This document shows positions 6,689 to 15,245 of a stretch of 64,000 nucleotides of DNA, one piece after another. The first letter of the stretch is position 1. The number at the start of each line of letters is the position of its first letter. Below the pieces are notes generated by a model. That model saw nothing but the letters and a program-made list of their open reading frames with translations, ran no database searches and had not been told where the DNA came from. The translations under genes and the position numbers were made by a program. The stretch spans positions 1 through 64,000 of the forward strand of contig ONHQ01000005.1 in the NCBI GenBank assembly GCA_900317685.1, read 5' to 3'. The stretch comes from an uncultured Prevotella sp. (GTDB taxonomy: Bacteria; Bacteroidota; Bacteroidia; Bacteroidales; Bacteroidaceae).

Positions 6689-8395
6689 ATGAAAGAATAT
6701 GCTGTACAAGAGGTGGAGCAACAGAAATATCTGTTCTTCACCGGTAAGGGTGGTGTTGGTAAAACGAGTCTGGCCTGCGCTACCGCCATTGCCCTGGCCG
6801 ACAAAGGCGAGCAGGTACTGCTCATCAGCACTGACCCGGCTTCCAATCTTCAGGATGTCTTTCACCAGGATATTTCGCAGCACGGCACACCAATCGCTGA
6901 AGTGGCAGGGCTGACAGTTGTTAACCTTGATCCCATCAAGGCTGCCGACGAATATCGTGAGTCGATAGTAGGTCCCTACCGAGGTGTACTGCCTGACTCC
7001 GCCATCACCAACATGGAAGAACAGTTGTCGGGATCCTGCACGGTAGAGATTGCCGCCTTCAACCAGTTCTCCGACTTCCTCACTAATGCGGAAGATGCAC
7101 GCAAGTATGATCACATCATCTTCGACACGGCACCCACCGGCCATACCCTGCGTATGCTCCAGTTGCCAACGGCTTGGTCATCCTTCATCAAGACGAGCAA
7201 GCACGGTGCATCATGCCTTGGTCAACTGTCGGGTCTCGAAGAGCGTAAGGATGTCTATCGCCAGGCGGTGGACAACCTCGCTGATGGCAGTAAGACGAAA
7301 CTGATACTGGTCAGCAGACCACAGCAGGCTGCGCTCAAAGAGGCTGACCGGACCGCGCGTGAACTCCAACAGTTAGGCATCGCTAATCAACTGCTCGTGG
7401 TCAACGGACTCATGTCCTCACCCGACAACGATGATGAGCTGGCCGCAGAAATGTATGCCACGCAGCAGCAGGCCTTAGGAACGATGCCCGATACGTTGGG
7501 CGCAATGGAGACCTTGTATGTGCCGCTGCGCTCTTACAACATGGACTCCGTGGCCAACATCCGCAAAATGCTCCGTACTGACAGCGCCGGTGCTGTATCG
7601 TCGTCGGAAAGTATCGGTGACTTTCCAACTCTCGACAACCTCATCCGCACCATCCACGACACGGGCAAGCGCGTGGTGTTTACCATGGGTAAGGGAGGTG
7701 TTGGTAAGACGACTATTGCCATGCAGATAGCCTTAGGATTGAAACAGTTAGGCGACGACGTACTGCTCACCACCACTGATCCGGCCAACCACCTCAATGC
7801 CCATTTAGCACAACAGGCCAACATTGAAATGGCAGTCATCGATGAGCAAAAAGTGTTGGAGACGTATAAAGAAGAGGTCAGAGCGAAGGCTCGCGAGGCC
7901 GGTGTGACCGACTTCTCCTACATCGAGGAAGACCTGCGCAGCCCGTGTACCCAGGAGATTGCCGTCTTCCGCCGTTTTGCCGAGATCGTGATGCAGGCCG
8001 ACAATAAGATCGTAGTCATCGACACCGCGCCCACGGGTCATGCTCTGCTGCTGCTCGACTCTACGCAGAGCTACGACCGACAGATTGCCCACAGCGAGGG
8101 CGACGCGCCCATTGCCGTCCAGCGGCTTCTGCCACGCTTGCGCGACGAAAGCCAGTCGGAGTTTGTCATCGTCACCTTGCCAGAGCCTACTCCCGTGCTG
8201 GAGGCAAAGCGCCTGCGCACAGACCTTGAGCGAGCCGGCATTCACCAGCGGTGGTGGGTGGTCAACCAGTGCCTCATCCTCAACCATTCCACAGACAGTT
8301 TCCTGCATGCCAAGGCAAATAGTGAAATTAAATGGATAGAAGAGGTCAGACGCATTACCGACGGTCACTTGGTTTTACGGCCTTGGATCAAATAA
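6689..8395 (+). CDS. arsA: ArsA arsenite-stimulated ATPase
   Basis: The 568-residue cytoplasmic ATPase drives the arsenite pump. It is the duplicated form: P-loop GKGGVGKTS at 19-27 and GKGGVGKTT at 334-342. The signal-transduction DTAPTGH motifs are near 146 and 445. The three arsenite-binding cysteines of E. coli ArsA (C113, C172, C422) correspond to C117 (GSCTVE), C176 (GASCLG) and C420 (SPCTQE). The frame is open from a TTG at 6662, but the ATG at 6689, just after the arsD stop, is the sensible start. ArsA normally pairs with ArsB; here the exporter is Acr3-type, a combination also known elsewhere. Confidence 0.92.
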   Translation: MKEYAVQEVEQQKYLFFTGKGGVGKTSLACATAIALADKGEQVLLISTDPASNLQDVFHQDISQHGTPIAEVAGLTVVNLDPIKAADEYRESIVGPYRGVLPDSAITNMEEQLSGSCTVEIAAFNQFSDFLTNAEDARKYDHIIFDTAPTGHTLRMLQLPTAWSSFIKTSKHGASCLGQLSGLEERKDVYRQAVDNLADGSKTKLILVSRPQQAALKEADRTARELQQLGIANQLLVVNGLMSSPDNDDELAAEMYATQQQALGTMPDTLGAMETLYVPLRSYNMDSVANIRKMLRTDSAGAVSSSESIGDFPTLDNLIRTIHDTGKRVVFTMGKGGVGKTTIAMQIALGLKQLGDDVLLTTTDPANHLNAHLAQQANIEMAVIDEQKVLETYKEEVRAKAREAGVTDFSYIEEDLRSPCTQEIAVFRRFAEIVMQADNKIVVIDTAPTGHALLLLDSTQSYDRQIAHSEGDAPIAVQRLLPRLRDESQSEFVIVTLPEPTPVLEAKRLRTDLERAGIHQRWWVVNQCLILNHSTDSFLHAKANSEIKWIEEVRRITDGHLVLRPWIK

Positions 8396-8448
8396 CAACA
8401 GATTTTTCATCTGCTTCACAAAGATAGATAAAATAGTTTTCGTTCATC

Positions 8449-9483
8449 ATGGAAGAAAGAAAAATTGGATTCTTTGACAAGTACCTTACTTTGTGGGTAC
8501 TATTATGTATTGTTGTTGGTATTGCGGTGGGCAAGTTTCTGCCCGCTGTTCCTCAGACACTTTCGCGTTTTGAGTATGCGCATGTGAGCATTCCCGTGGC
8601 CATCCTCATCTGGGTGATGATCTACCCGATGATGATGAAAGTGGACTTCCAAAGCGTGAAGAATGTGGCCAAGCACCCCAAGGGGTTGGTAGTGACGTGT
8701 GTGGTCAACTGGCTCATCAAGCCGTTTACCATGTTCGGCATTGCCTGGTTCTTCCTCTTCGTGGTCTTCCAGCATTGGATTCCCACGAATCTGGCCCACG
8801 AATATTTAGCTGGTGCCGTGCTTTTAGGAGCCGCTCCCTGCACGGCAATGGTGTTTATCTGGAGTTACCTTTCCAACGGCAACCCTGCCTACACACTCGT
8901 ACAGGTAGCTGTCAACGACCTTATTATCCTCGTGGCCTTCGCGCCCGTCGTGGCTTTGCTCCTGGGAGTGAGCGGAGTGGAGATACCCTACGACACGCTT
9001 TTGCTGAGTGTAGTGCTTTTTGTAGTACTTCCGCTCATCGCCGGTATCATCACGCGCACGACAGTCATCAAACGGAAGGGCAAGGAGTATTTCGAACAAG
9101 TATTCGTACACAAGTTCGACCGATACACCACAGCCGGATTGCTGCTTACACTCGTCATCCTCTTCTCATTCCAGGGTGAGACCATTCTGCGCAATCCTCT
9201 CCATATTGTGCTCATCGCTGTGCCACTCATCCTTCAGACCTATCTCATCTTTGCCGTTGCCTTTGGCTGGGCCAAAGCTTGGCACTTGCCCTACGACATC
9301 GCGGCTCCGGCGGGCATGATTGGAGCGTCCAACTTCTTCGAGTTGGCTGTTGCCGTAGCCATCAGTCTGTTCGGATTGCAGAGCGGTGCTGCTCTTGCCA
9401 CTACCGTCGGTGTACTTACCGAAGTGCCCATCATGCTCTCATTGGTAAGGTTTGCCAAGGCAATGAGAAATCGATTCTTGTAA
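8449..9483 (+). CDS. acr3: Acr3-type arsenite efflux permease
   Basis: The 344-residue inner-membrane protein has about ten transmembrane helices and the Acr3 hallmarks: IWVMIYPMMMKVDF near 54-67, GAAPCTAMVFIWS with the conserved cysteine C131, and ASNFFELAVAVAI with the conserved glutamate near the C-terminus. It exports arsenite made by ArsC. It is 53 bases downstream of arsA and the last gene of the operon. Confidence 0.92.
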   Translation: MEERKIGFFDKYLTLWVLLCIVVGIAVGKFLPAVPQTLSRFEYAHVSIPVAILIWVMIYPMMMKVDFQSVKNVAKHPKGLVVTCVVNWLIKPFTMFGIAWFFLFVVFQHWIPTNLAHEYLAGAVLLGAAPCTAMVFIWSYLSNGNPAYTLVQVAVNDLIILVAFAPVVALLLGVSGVEIPYDTLLLSVVLFVVLPLIAGIITRTTVIKRKGKEYFEQVFVHKFDRYTTAGLLLTLVILFSFQGETILRNPLHIVLIAVPLILQTYLIFAVAFGWAKAWHLPYDIAAPAGMIGASNFFELAVAVAISLFGLQSGAALATTVGVLTEVPIMLSLVRFAKAMRNRFL

Positions 9484-9505
9484 AAAGGGTAGGAGTTAGT
9501 TTTTT

Positions 9506-9526
9506 CCTTATATATAATAAGGAGTA
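9506..9526. repeat. copy of the TATATATAATAAGG intergenic motif
   Basis: CCTTATATATAATAAGGAGTA. The first 17 bases form a partial palindrome (CCTTAT / ATAAGG). It lies 23 bases after the acr3 stop and may end that transcript. It is one of several copies in the window. Confidence 0.6.
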
Positions 9527-9644
9527 AACACTTTCCGATTTGGCACAAACCGACCCACTGTCATGGGGACGATGCGAGTACAGTATTGTGTTTAAATACG
9601 GTGGAATATTGAAAAAAATGTCTTACCTTTGCATTGCTTTATGT

Positions 9645-9673
9645 GCGGCACGACGATAGCAGTCGTGAGCCGC
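9645..9673 (+). promoter_or_regulatory. leader hairpin upstream of the EamA exporter
   Basis: GCGGCACGAC (9645-9654) pairs with GTCGT-GA-GCCGC (9662-9673) around a 7-nt loop, with a 2-nt bulge. It lies between the -7 box TACCTTTG (9624-9631) and the chosen start at 9698, so it would form in the 5' leader. A regulatory role is a guess. Confidence 0.4.
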
Positions 9674-9697
9674 CATGAAGTTAATGAGACCATATCG

Positions 9698-10618
9698 ATG
9701 AAAACAAGCAACTCTATATCCATTTTCCAGCGTCCGCTGTGGGTAGCTGTCTTTGCTCTGACAGCAGCCATCGCGTGGGGCTTTGCCTATCCGCTCATCA
9801 AGTTAGGCTATGGCGAGTTTCAGATTACCCCGATGATGACGGGCAGCAAGATGCTCTTTGCCGGTGTGAGATTCTGCATTGCGGGACTGATCATTCTGGC
9901 TATGGCAAAGCTCGGACATAAGGACTTCCATGTCAGAAGCGGCATCGACTGGTGGTATCTTCTGCTCTTTTGCCTTGTCAACACCACCCTTCATTATGCC
10001 TTCTTCTATATAGGCCTCTCGCATAGTGAAGGTTCGCGCGCCGCTATTCTCAATTCGCTCAGCGTGTTCTCCGTGGTGATCATGGCTTGCATGTTTTTCA
10101 AGAGCGACCGTATGACACCCAACAAGATTGTCGGCTGCGTGATTGGCTTTGCCGGCATTCTCTCGCTGAACTTGGGAGGCGCGGACAGTGGGCGCTTCAC
10201 ATGGCTGGGTGACGGCATGATCATCCTCAATGCCCTCTGCGGTGCCACCGCCTCGCTGCTCACCCGTGGCCTCGGCAAGCGCGTCAACGTGTTTGTCGGG
10301 ACAGGCTACAGTCTGGCTATCGGTGGCGTGATCCTCGTAGGCTTCGGCCTGCTTTTCGGCGGCACGTTGCCCCACGTCACAGCGTTGGGAAGCCTTTGGT
10401 TGTTGCTGCTTATCGGTATCAGCACCGTAGGCTTCTCGCTCTATAACAAGTTGCTCACGTGCAATCCCGTCGGCAAGGTAGCTATCTACAATTCACTGAT
10501 CCCCGTAGTCGGTGCTGTCAGCTCATGTCTCTGCCTGCACGAGACGTTTTATTGGAAATATGTGCTGGCCGGAGCTTTGGCGACAGCCGGAATCTATATC
10601 ATCAATAAGGGAAAGTAG
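9698..10618 (+). CDS. EamA/DMT-family drug or metabolite transporter
   Basis: The protein has about ten transmembrane helices arranged as two EamA repeats (roughly residues 15-145 and 165-300). The motif AIAWGFAYPLIKLG opens the first repeat, and a Pro/Gly-rich ending is typical of the family. Relatives export amino acids, purines or other metabolites; the substrate is not visible. I chose MKTSNSISIFQRP (306 residues) because the frame's earlier starts (9629 TTG, 9641 ATG) lie on or directly after the -7 box. The ATG at 9641 remains possible. It is monocistronic, between the ars operon and a convergent histidine kinase gene. Confidence 0.82.
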   Translation: MKTSNSISIFQRPLWVAVFALTAAIAWGFAYPLIKLGYGEFQITPMMTGSKMLFAGVRFCIAGLIILAMAKLGHKDFHVRSGIDWWYLLLFCLVNTTLHYAFFYIGLSHSEGSRAAILNSLSVFSVVIMACMFFKSDRMTPNKIVGCVIGFAGILSLNLGGADSGRFTWLGDGMIILNALCGATASLLTRGLGKRVNVFVGTGYSLAIGGVILVGFGLLFGGTLPHVTALGSLWLLLLIGISTVGFSLYNKLLTCNPVGKVAIYNSLIPVVGAVSSCLCLHETFYWKYVLAGALATAGIYIINKGK

Positions 10619-10623
10619 AGAGG

Positions 10624-11799
10624 CTAACGGAAAGTCACGCGCGCCGTCGTACCTTCGCCCTGCTTTGACTCCACGCTGACTGTTGCGCCGTGCTTCTCCA
10701 AGATAGCCTTGGCCAATGCCAGCCCCACACCATGGCCTATCACGGAGCCCGTGTTGGAAGCCCGGTAAAACGGTTCGAAGATATGAGGTAGATCATCTTT
10801 GGGAATGCCGATGCCCCGGTCACGAATCACGACAAGATGGTCGGTAATGATGATGGTAACTGGCTGTCCGTCGGAGTATTTGATGGCGTTATTGATGAGA
10901 TTGTGAAAAGCCATCCGCAGCAGATGGGCATCGGCCGAAACCGTAAAGTCGCTTTGGCTGTCCACCTCGCAGCGACCCTTGGCGATGCTTTGCAACAATG
11001 GGGCGATGCTCACGGGCTCGAGTTCTGTCATCTCCTCGCCACTTCTGACATGAGAGAATTGCAGTAGCTCACGCATGATAGTCACCACACGCTCAGCCTC
11101 ATGGGCAATGCGCCTAAGTATGTCCTGGTATTCCTGAGCAGAGTAGTCGCGCAGCAGCCCCACCTCACATTCACCTTGTATAGCCGTCAGTGGATTGTTG
11201 ATCTCGTGCGACGCATTGTTGACGAACATCTTCTCGGTCTGATAGTCGCGGTCGATGCGGTCGAGCATACGCATGGCGTAGAGACGGCTGATGAGCCAGA
11301 GTACGCCAGCCGAGACGAGTACAAGAAACAGCAGTGCCCAGCGCAAAGTGCGTGAGATGTCGGCACCATATGGATTGCGGCTGAGCACGATGACGGCAAA
11401 GGTCCCCGTGTTGTCGTAGTAGACGAAGGCCGTACCCACCTCCTGGCCGTGCTCGAAGTTCACCGTCTGATTGGCATAGAGCTGTTTGATCTGTTCGTCA
11501 TCGAGATAAGCACTGAGCACCTGCCGTGCCAAGTCATGGTTCTCTACATTGACGAAGAGCTCCTTGGAGGTAGGGATGGAAGCCTTTCGGCGGATGACCA
11601 CATTGCGGTATTTCACCGGATCGAGTTCATCCTTGGAGAACTTCTCTTCTGCCACGGCATGCGCCTTCTCCTGCATATAGTGGAAATACAGATTGCGGAT
11701 ATAGTTGGAACTGAAGAAGTAGAACACCATTCCGGCGATGAGGAGCAAGCCAATGGTGATGCCCGAATAGATGAGTGAAATCTTGTGTCCTGTCTTCAT
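10624..11799 (-). CDS. sensor histidine kinase
   Basis: The 391-residue inner-membrane kinase has transmembrane helices near 10-30 and 153-173 that enclose a periplasmic domain of about 120 residues. A short linker leads to the dimerisation domain with phospho-acceptor H198 (NNASHEINNPLTA). The N box (HNLINNAIKYS), G1 (IRDRGIGIPKDD) and G2 (GHGVGLALAKAI) ATPase motifs are complete. Its ATG overlaps the response-regulator stop by four bases (ATGA), so the two are coupled. The periplasmic domain has no obvious Cys/His metal cluster. Being near the metal-efflux genes, it may be CusS-like, but this is inference. Confidence 0.9.
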   Translation of the reverse strand: MKTGHKISLIYSGITIGLLLIAGMVFYFFSSNYIRNLYFHYMQEKAHAVAEEKFSKDELDPVKYRNVVIRRKASIPTSKELFVNVENHDLARQVLSAYLDDEQIKQLYANQTVNFEHGQEVGTAFVYYDNTGTFAVIVLSRNPYGADISRTLRWALLFLVLVSAGVLWLISRLYAMRMLDRIDRDYQTEKMFVNNASHEINNPLTAIQGECEVGLLRDYSAQEYQDILRRIAHEAERVVTIMRELLQFSHVRSGEEMTELEPVSIAPLLQSIAKGRCEVDSQSDFTVSADAHLLRMAFHNLINNAIKYSDGQPVTIIITDHLVVIRDRGIGIPKDDLPHIFEPFYRASNTGSVIGHGVGLALAKAILEKHGATVSVESKQGEGTTARVTFR

Positions 11800-12485
11800 G
11801 GTCTTTCCTCCCTACTGAAGCAATAGCCCATGCCGACGATGGTATGTATGAGCTTCGGCTCAAAACCCTCGTCGATTTTCTGGCGCAGATAGCGCACATA
11901 GACATCCACCACATTGGTGTTGGTGTCGAAGTCCTTGTCCCATACGTCGCGCAACAGTTGCCGTCGTGTCAGCGTCTCACCCTCGTGTCGCATGAGATAT
12001 TCCAGCAGCCGGTACTCCTTTGTGCTCAGGTCCACCTCCGTGTTCTGCCGCCGGGCCTTGTGCGTGGCTGCGTTGATGCTCAGGTCGCCACAGGTGAGCG
12101 GTGCCGCTTGTCGATAGCTCTCCACGCGTCGCAGCAGTGCGTTGATGCGGGCCACAAGTTCGGTGAACTTAAATGGTTTCACCATATAGTCGTCGGCACC
12201 GGCCTGTAGTCCCAGCACGATGTCATCGGTGGTGCCGAGCGCGGTGAGCATGAGCACAGGAAGCGCATAGCCCCGCTGCTCGCGCAGATGGCGGCACACG
12301 TCGAGCCCCGTCATTCCCGGCATACGAATGTCAAGCACTGCCATGTCGTAGCCGTTAGCCTGTAGCTTCTCCCATGCCTCGTCGCCTCTGCCAACTCTGT
12401 CCACTTCAAATCCGAAGCTCTCCAGTCCCCGGCATACAAAGTCGGCAATGTTTTCTTCGTCTTCAGCCAGCAATATCCGTTTCAT
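11796..12485 (-). CDS. OmpR-family response regulator
   Basis: The 229-residue regulator has a receiver domain with the acidic pocket E8-D9-E10, phospho-acceptor D52 (VLDIRMPG) and the switch Lys in MVKPFKF. A winged-helix output domain at about 125-225 follows (LSTKEYRLLEYLMRHEGETL, then DVYVRYLRQKID). The start MKRILLAEDE was chosen over the longer frame because the -7 box at 12518-12525 lies upstream. It is the first gene of a two-gene operon with the kinase. The likely targets are the chromate or HME-RND genes next door (inference). Confidence 0.9.
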   Translation of the reverse strand: MKRILLAEDEENIADFVCRGLESFGFEVDRVGRGDEAWEKLQANGYDMAVLDIRMPGMTGLDVCRHLREQRGYALPVLMLTALGTTDDIVLGLQAGADDYMVKPFKFTELVARINALLRRVESYRQAAPLTCGDLSINAATHKARRQNTEVDLSTKEYRLLEYLMRHEGETLTRRQLLRDVWDKDFDTNTNVVDVYVRYLRQKIDEGFEPKLIHTIVGMGYCFSREERP

Positions 12486-12517
12486 ACCTCTTTTCTGTTG
12501 ATGGTTTCTTTCATGTG

Positions 12518-12525
12518 CAAAGATA
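12518..12525 (-). promoter_or_regulatory. -7 box TATCTTTG of the two-component operon
   Basis: On the minus strand TATCTTTG lies 33 bases before the response-regulator start. Confidence 0.55.
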
Positions 12526-12583
12526 ATCATTTCCTTCTAACCTGCAATCTTCATGGATATGATCTTCCCATGAATGATGCCGC

Positions 12584-13156
12584 CTAATACACGACCAATC
12601 CTACGACCCCACAGGCAAGCATGGCCAAGATTGGGTTGACTTTATAGCGCAGTGTAGCGAAGAAAACGGCCACGCACAGGGCGATGCTCAGAATGAAATA
12701 AGGTATGCTTTGCATCGGTGTGCCGAAGTTCTCCTTGTTCATTAGCAGCAGGGCAGCGGCGGCGATGAGTCCAATGATAGCCGGACGCAGTGCGGCAAAG
12801 ACATTCTTCACCCAAGACGCGTCTTTATGGGTGAGTAGATAATGGCTGATGCTGATCATCAGGATAAACGACAGCCACATGATGCTCAGCGAGGCAAGCA
12901 CTGAGCCGAGCACAGCAGCCCAAACGGGATAGCCCGCATTGATGACCGAAGTATAGCCCACATAGGTGGCGGCGTTGATGCCGATAGGTCCTGGTGTAGA
13001 CTGACTGATGGCCACGATGTCGGTAAACTCGGCATTGGTGAGCCAATGGTTTTTCACGACCGTCTCGCTATAGATCAGCGACAGCATGGCATAGCCACCC
13101 CCAAAGTTAAAGATGCCTATCTTGCTGAATACATAGAACAGTTTGAGAAATATCAT
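12584..13156 (-). CDS. chromate transporter family protein, second half of a split pair
   Basis: The 190-residue membrane protein is a single-domain CHR protein. The signature FSKIGIFNFGGGYAMLSLI is at 11-29, WLTNAEFTDIVAISQSTPGPIGIN follows, and the rest is a set of transmembrane helices. Short CHR proteins work as pairs with opposite membrane topology. The partner is directly upstream (33 bases apart). Family members export chromate by proton exchange, but many homologues have no proven substrate. Confidence 0.85.
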   Translation of the reverse strand: MIFLKLFYVFSKIGIFNFGGGYAMLSLIYSETVVKNHWLTNAEFTDIVAISQSTPGPIGINAATYVGYTSVINAGYPVWAAVLGSVLASLSIMWLSFILMISISHYLLTHKDASWVKNVFAALRPAIIGLIAAAALLLMNKENFGTPMQSIPYFILSIALCVAVFFATLRYKVNPILAMLACGVVGLVVY

Positions 13157-13188
13157 AGTCCTTACCTTTTTTTACTTCTTTACCTTTT

Positions 13189-13731
13189 TTACTCTTTTAC
13201 TTTTTTACTTTTTACTCTTCCATACAGGTATCCTCCCACGCCTGCCACGATAATGATCCAGATCGGCGACACCGAGAAGGCGGCAATGAGCAGGCAGCTG
13301 ACTACGGGAATCCAACATGTCGACCATGTGATCTTCGCTGTACGTGCCATCTTGAAACAAGGAGCGGCAATGAGAGCCACCACTGCAGGGCGTACGCCAC
13401 GGAAGAACTTCTCGACATAGACATTGTCCTTGAAGTTATGGAAGAAGATGGCGATGAGCAGAATGGCGATGATAGAGGGAAGCGCGATGCCCAACGCACC
13501 GACAATGCCACCCCACACGCCACGCAGCTTATAGCCGATGTGACTTGCTATGTCGATGGAGAAAATGCCGGGTGTGGTCTGCGCCACCACCATGATGTCC
13601 ATGAACTCCTCGCGGGTGATCCAGTGGTTTTTGTCGACATATTCCTGCTCCATGATAGGAATCATTGCATAGCCGCCACCAAGGGTGAAAGCGCCAATCT
13701 TATTACACGTGAGAAAGAATTTTAATAGCAT
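13189..13731 (-). CDS. chromate transporter family protein, first half of a split pair
   Basis: The 180-residue single-domain CHR protein has FLTCNKIGAFTLGGGYAMIPIM at 5-26 and WITREEFMDIMVVAQTTPGIFSID at 37-60. It lacks the canonical TPGP proline pair (TPGI), while its partner keeps TPGP. It ends in a lysine-rich cytoplasmic tail. It is transcribed from a -7 box at 13794-13801 together with the second half-protein. Confidence 0.85.
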   Translation of the reverse strand: MLLKFFLTCNKIGAFTLGGGYAMIPIMEQEYVDKNHWITREEFMDIMVVAQTTPGIFSIDIASHIGYKLRGVWGGIVGALGIALPSIIAILLIAIFFHNFKDNVYVEKFFRGVRPAVVALIAAPCFKMARTAKITWSTCWIPVVSCLLIAAFSVSPIWIIIVAGVGGYLYGRVKSKKVKE

Positions 13732-13762
13732 ACTCTGTATCGTTTATGATATTATTGTGTAC

Positions 13763-13801
13763 CGAGGAAGCTACTCCTCGTCTTTAGCCGGTGCAAAGGT
13801 A
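13763..13801 (-). promoter_or_regulatory. promoter and leader hairpin of the chromate transporter pair
   Basis: The minus strand has TACCTTTG at 13794-13801. In the leader, CGAGGA/TCCTCG arms (13763-13768 and 13775-13780) form a small hairpin. The start codon lies 32 bases after the hairpin. Confidence 0.45.
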
Positions 13802-13902
13802 GGTAGCTTTGACGGGGTAGGCAAAGAAAGGCTATTAAAAACCTTTAATATAGTATGAAAGCATTCTCATCAATTCTGTTTCAGCACGTTGCACAAACTC
13901 CG

Positions 13903-13910
13903 TAACTTTG
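13903..13910 (+). promoter_or_regulatory. -7 box TAACTTTG of the HME-RND efflux operon
   Basis: TAACTTTG precedes the TolC-family gene and points away from the chromate genes, so the two operons are divergent. It lies only 6 bases before the ATG at 13916, which favours the later ATG at 13934. Confidence 0.5.
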
Positions 13911-13933
13911 CGGCGATGAAAAAACAGAGTAAC

Positions 13934-15181
13934 ATGAAAATACGATTATTGCTGATGGTGCTTGTGGCCTGGACTTGTTGTGAGGTGGGTCGGGCAGAGC
14001 GGCTCGGTTTTGCACAGGCCGACAGTCTGTTGGCTCAGCGCAATCACGCCCTCCGCTCCGCACGCTTGGACGTGTGTGCCGCCGAAGGACAGTTGGCACA
14101 GTCAAAACACTACGACAACCCCACGGTGAGCGTGATGTACAATGTGCAGAACCCCAACAACCACCGGTGGCTTGACGGCGGGCACGACGGCGAAGTGGAT
14201 GTGCAAGTGTCACAACCCTTTGCTATCGGTGGCCAGCACACCGAACAGGTAAAACAGAACGCCGCGTTGCTGAAAGCTACCCACAGCCAGTTGCTCGTGA
14301 CACAGCGCGATTTGCGCACTGAGGTGCACACCGCTATGGTGGACCTCTATTATCAACAGCAGCAGGCACGTGTCTATGACGAAGAAATAGCCTCGGCAGA
14401 AAAGATTCTCGCTGCCTACCATGAGCAGAGTGAGAAGGGCAACATCGCCGCTATGGAGACACAGCGCATCGCAACGATGGTGTATCAACTGCGCAAATCC
14501 CGCGCCGACCTGCTTCTCGAAGCGTCCGCTCTTGAAGCTCAACTGCGACAACTTTTGGCCCTCCCCGGTAGCGAGCCTCTCACTGTGGACCTCGATGAGC
14601 ATGTTGCTCTCGCCAATGCCTCTGGCCTTTATCTCGCCCTGCAGGCTGGTCAGCGTGCAGCCCTTGACACCCTGCCGGAGATGCAGTTGCTCAGCCAGCA
14701 AAAGGAGGCCGCACAACATGCACTTCGCTGGCAACGCAGTCAGAGTTTGCCACAGCTGGCGGTGCAAGGAGAGTATGACAAGAATGGAAGCATCGGACAC
14801 AACTATTTTGCTGTAGGACTGAGTGTCGCCGTCCCTCTGTGGAACCGCAACCGTGGCAACATCCGCAGCGCGCAGGCTGCCGTGGCGCAAGTTGCCATCG
14901 ATAAGGAGCGACAGCAGCTCGCACTGACGCAACAGCGACAAGCCGACCTCGACATTGTGGGACAGTATCTCAAGCAGCTGGCCGAGCCGTCGCCCACGCT
15001 TGACAGCGACCTCAGCCAGATGCTCCATGCCGCCGAACAGCAGTTTATGAGCCGACATATCTCACTCATGGAATTTGTGGATCTCTATAGCAACTATCGC
15101 GACACGATGCTTGCCCGCCTCGATGCCAAGAACAAGATGCTTCAGGCTGCCGAGCGACTCAAAATCATGTGGAACAAATAG
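13934..15181 (+). CDS. TolC-family outer-membrane channel of a metal efflux system (CusC/CzcC-like)
   Basis: About 415 residues, with a signal peptide (MKIRLLLMVLVAWTCCEVGRA) followed by two long helical outer-membrane-efflux repeats at roughly 25-210 and 215-410. The helices are rich in Ala, Gln and Leu heptads. It forms the outer-membrane tunnel of a tripartite pump with the two genes that follow. The start at 13934 was preferred to 13916 because of the close -7 box; both give a workable signal sequence. Confidence 0.88.
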   Translation: MKIRLLLMVLVAWTCCEVGRAERLGFAQADSLLAQRNHALRSARLDVCAAEGQLAQSKHYDNPTVSVMYNVQNPNNHRWLDGGHDGEVDVQVSQPFAIGGQHTEQVKQNAALLKATHSQLLVTQRDLRTEVHTAMVDLYYQQQQARVYDEEIASAEKILAAYHEQSEKGNIAAMETQRIATMVYQLRKSRADLLLEASALEAQLRQLLALPGSEPLTVDLDEHVALANASGLYLALQAGQRAALDTLPEMQLLSQQKEAAQHALRWQRSQSLPQLAVQGEYDKNGSIGHNYFAVGLSVAVPLWNRNRGNIRSAQAAVAQVAIDKERQQLALTQQRQADLDIVGQYLKQLAEPSPTLDSDLSQMLHAAEQQFMSRHISLMEFVDLYSNYRDTMLARLDAKNKMLQAAERLKIMWNK

Positions 15182-15201
15182 ATTCATTCTATAATTCTCA
15201 A

Positions 15202-15216
15202 ATTCTTGATAATAAG
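15202..15216. repeat. 15-bp intergenic repeat ATTCTTGATAATAAG
   Basis: The same 15 bases occur at 37524-37538. Both copies lie just after a stop codon and upstream of the next gene of an operon. Confidence 0.5.
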
Positions 15217-15245
15217 ACAAATGGTTACAGATAATTAAACTGGAA

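Noticed and set aside
12549-12572. TTCATGG/CCATGAA inverted repeat downstream of the chromate transporter gene
   Set aside because: Short arms and no T-tract; too weak to call a terminator.
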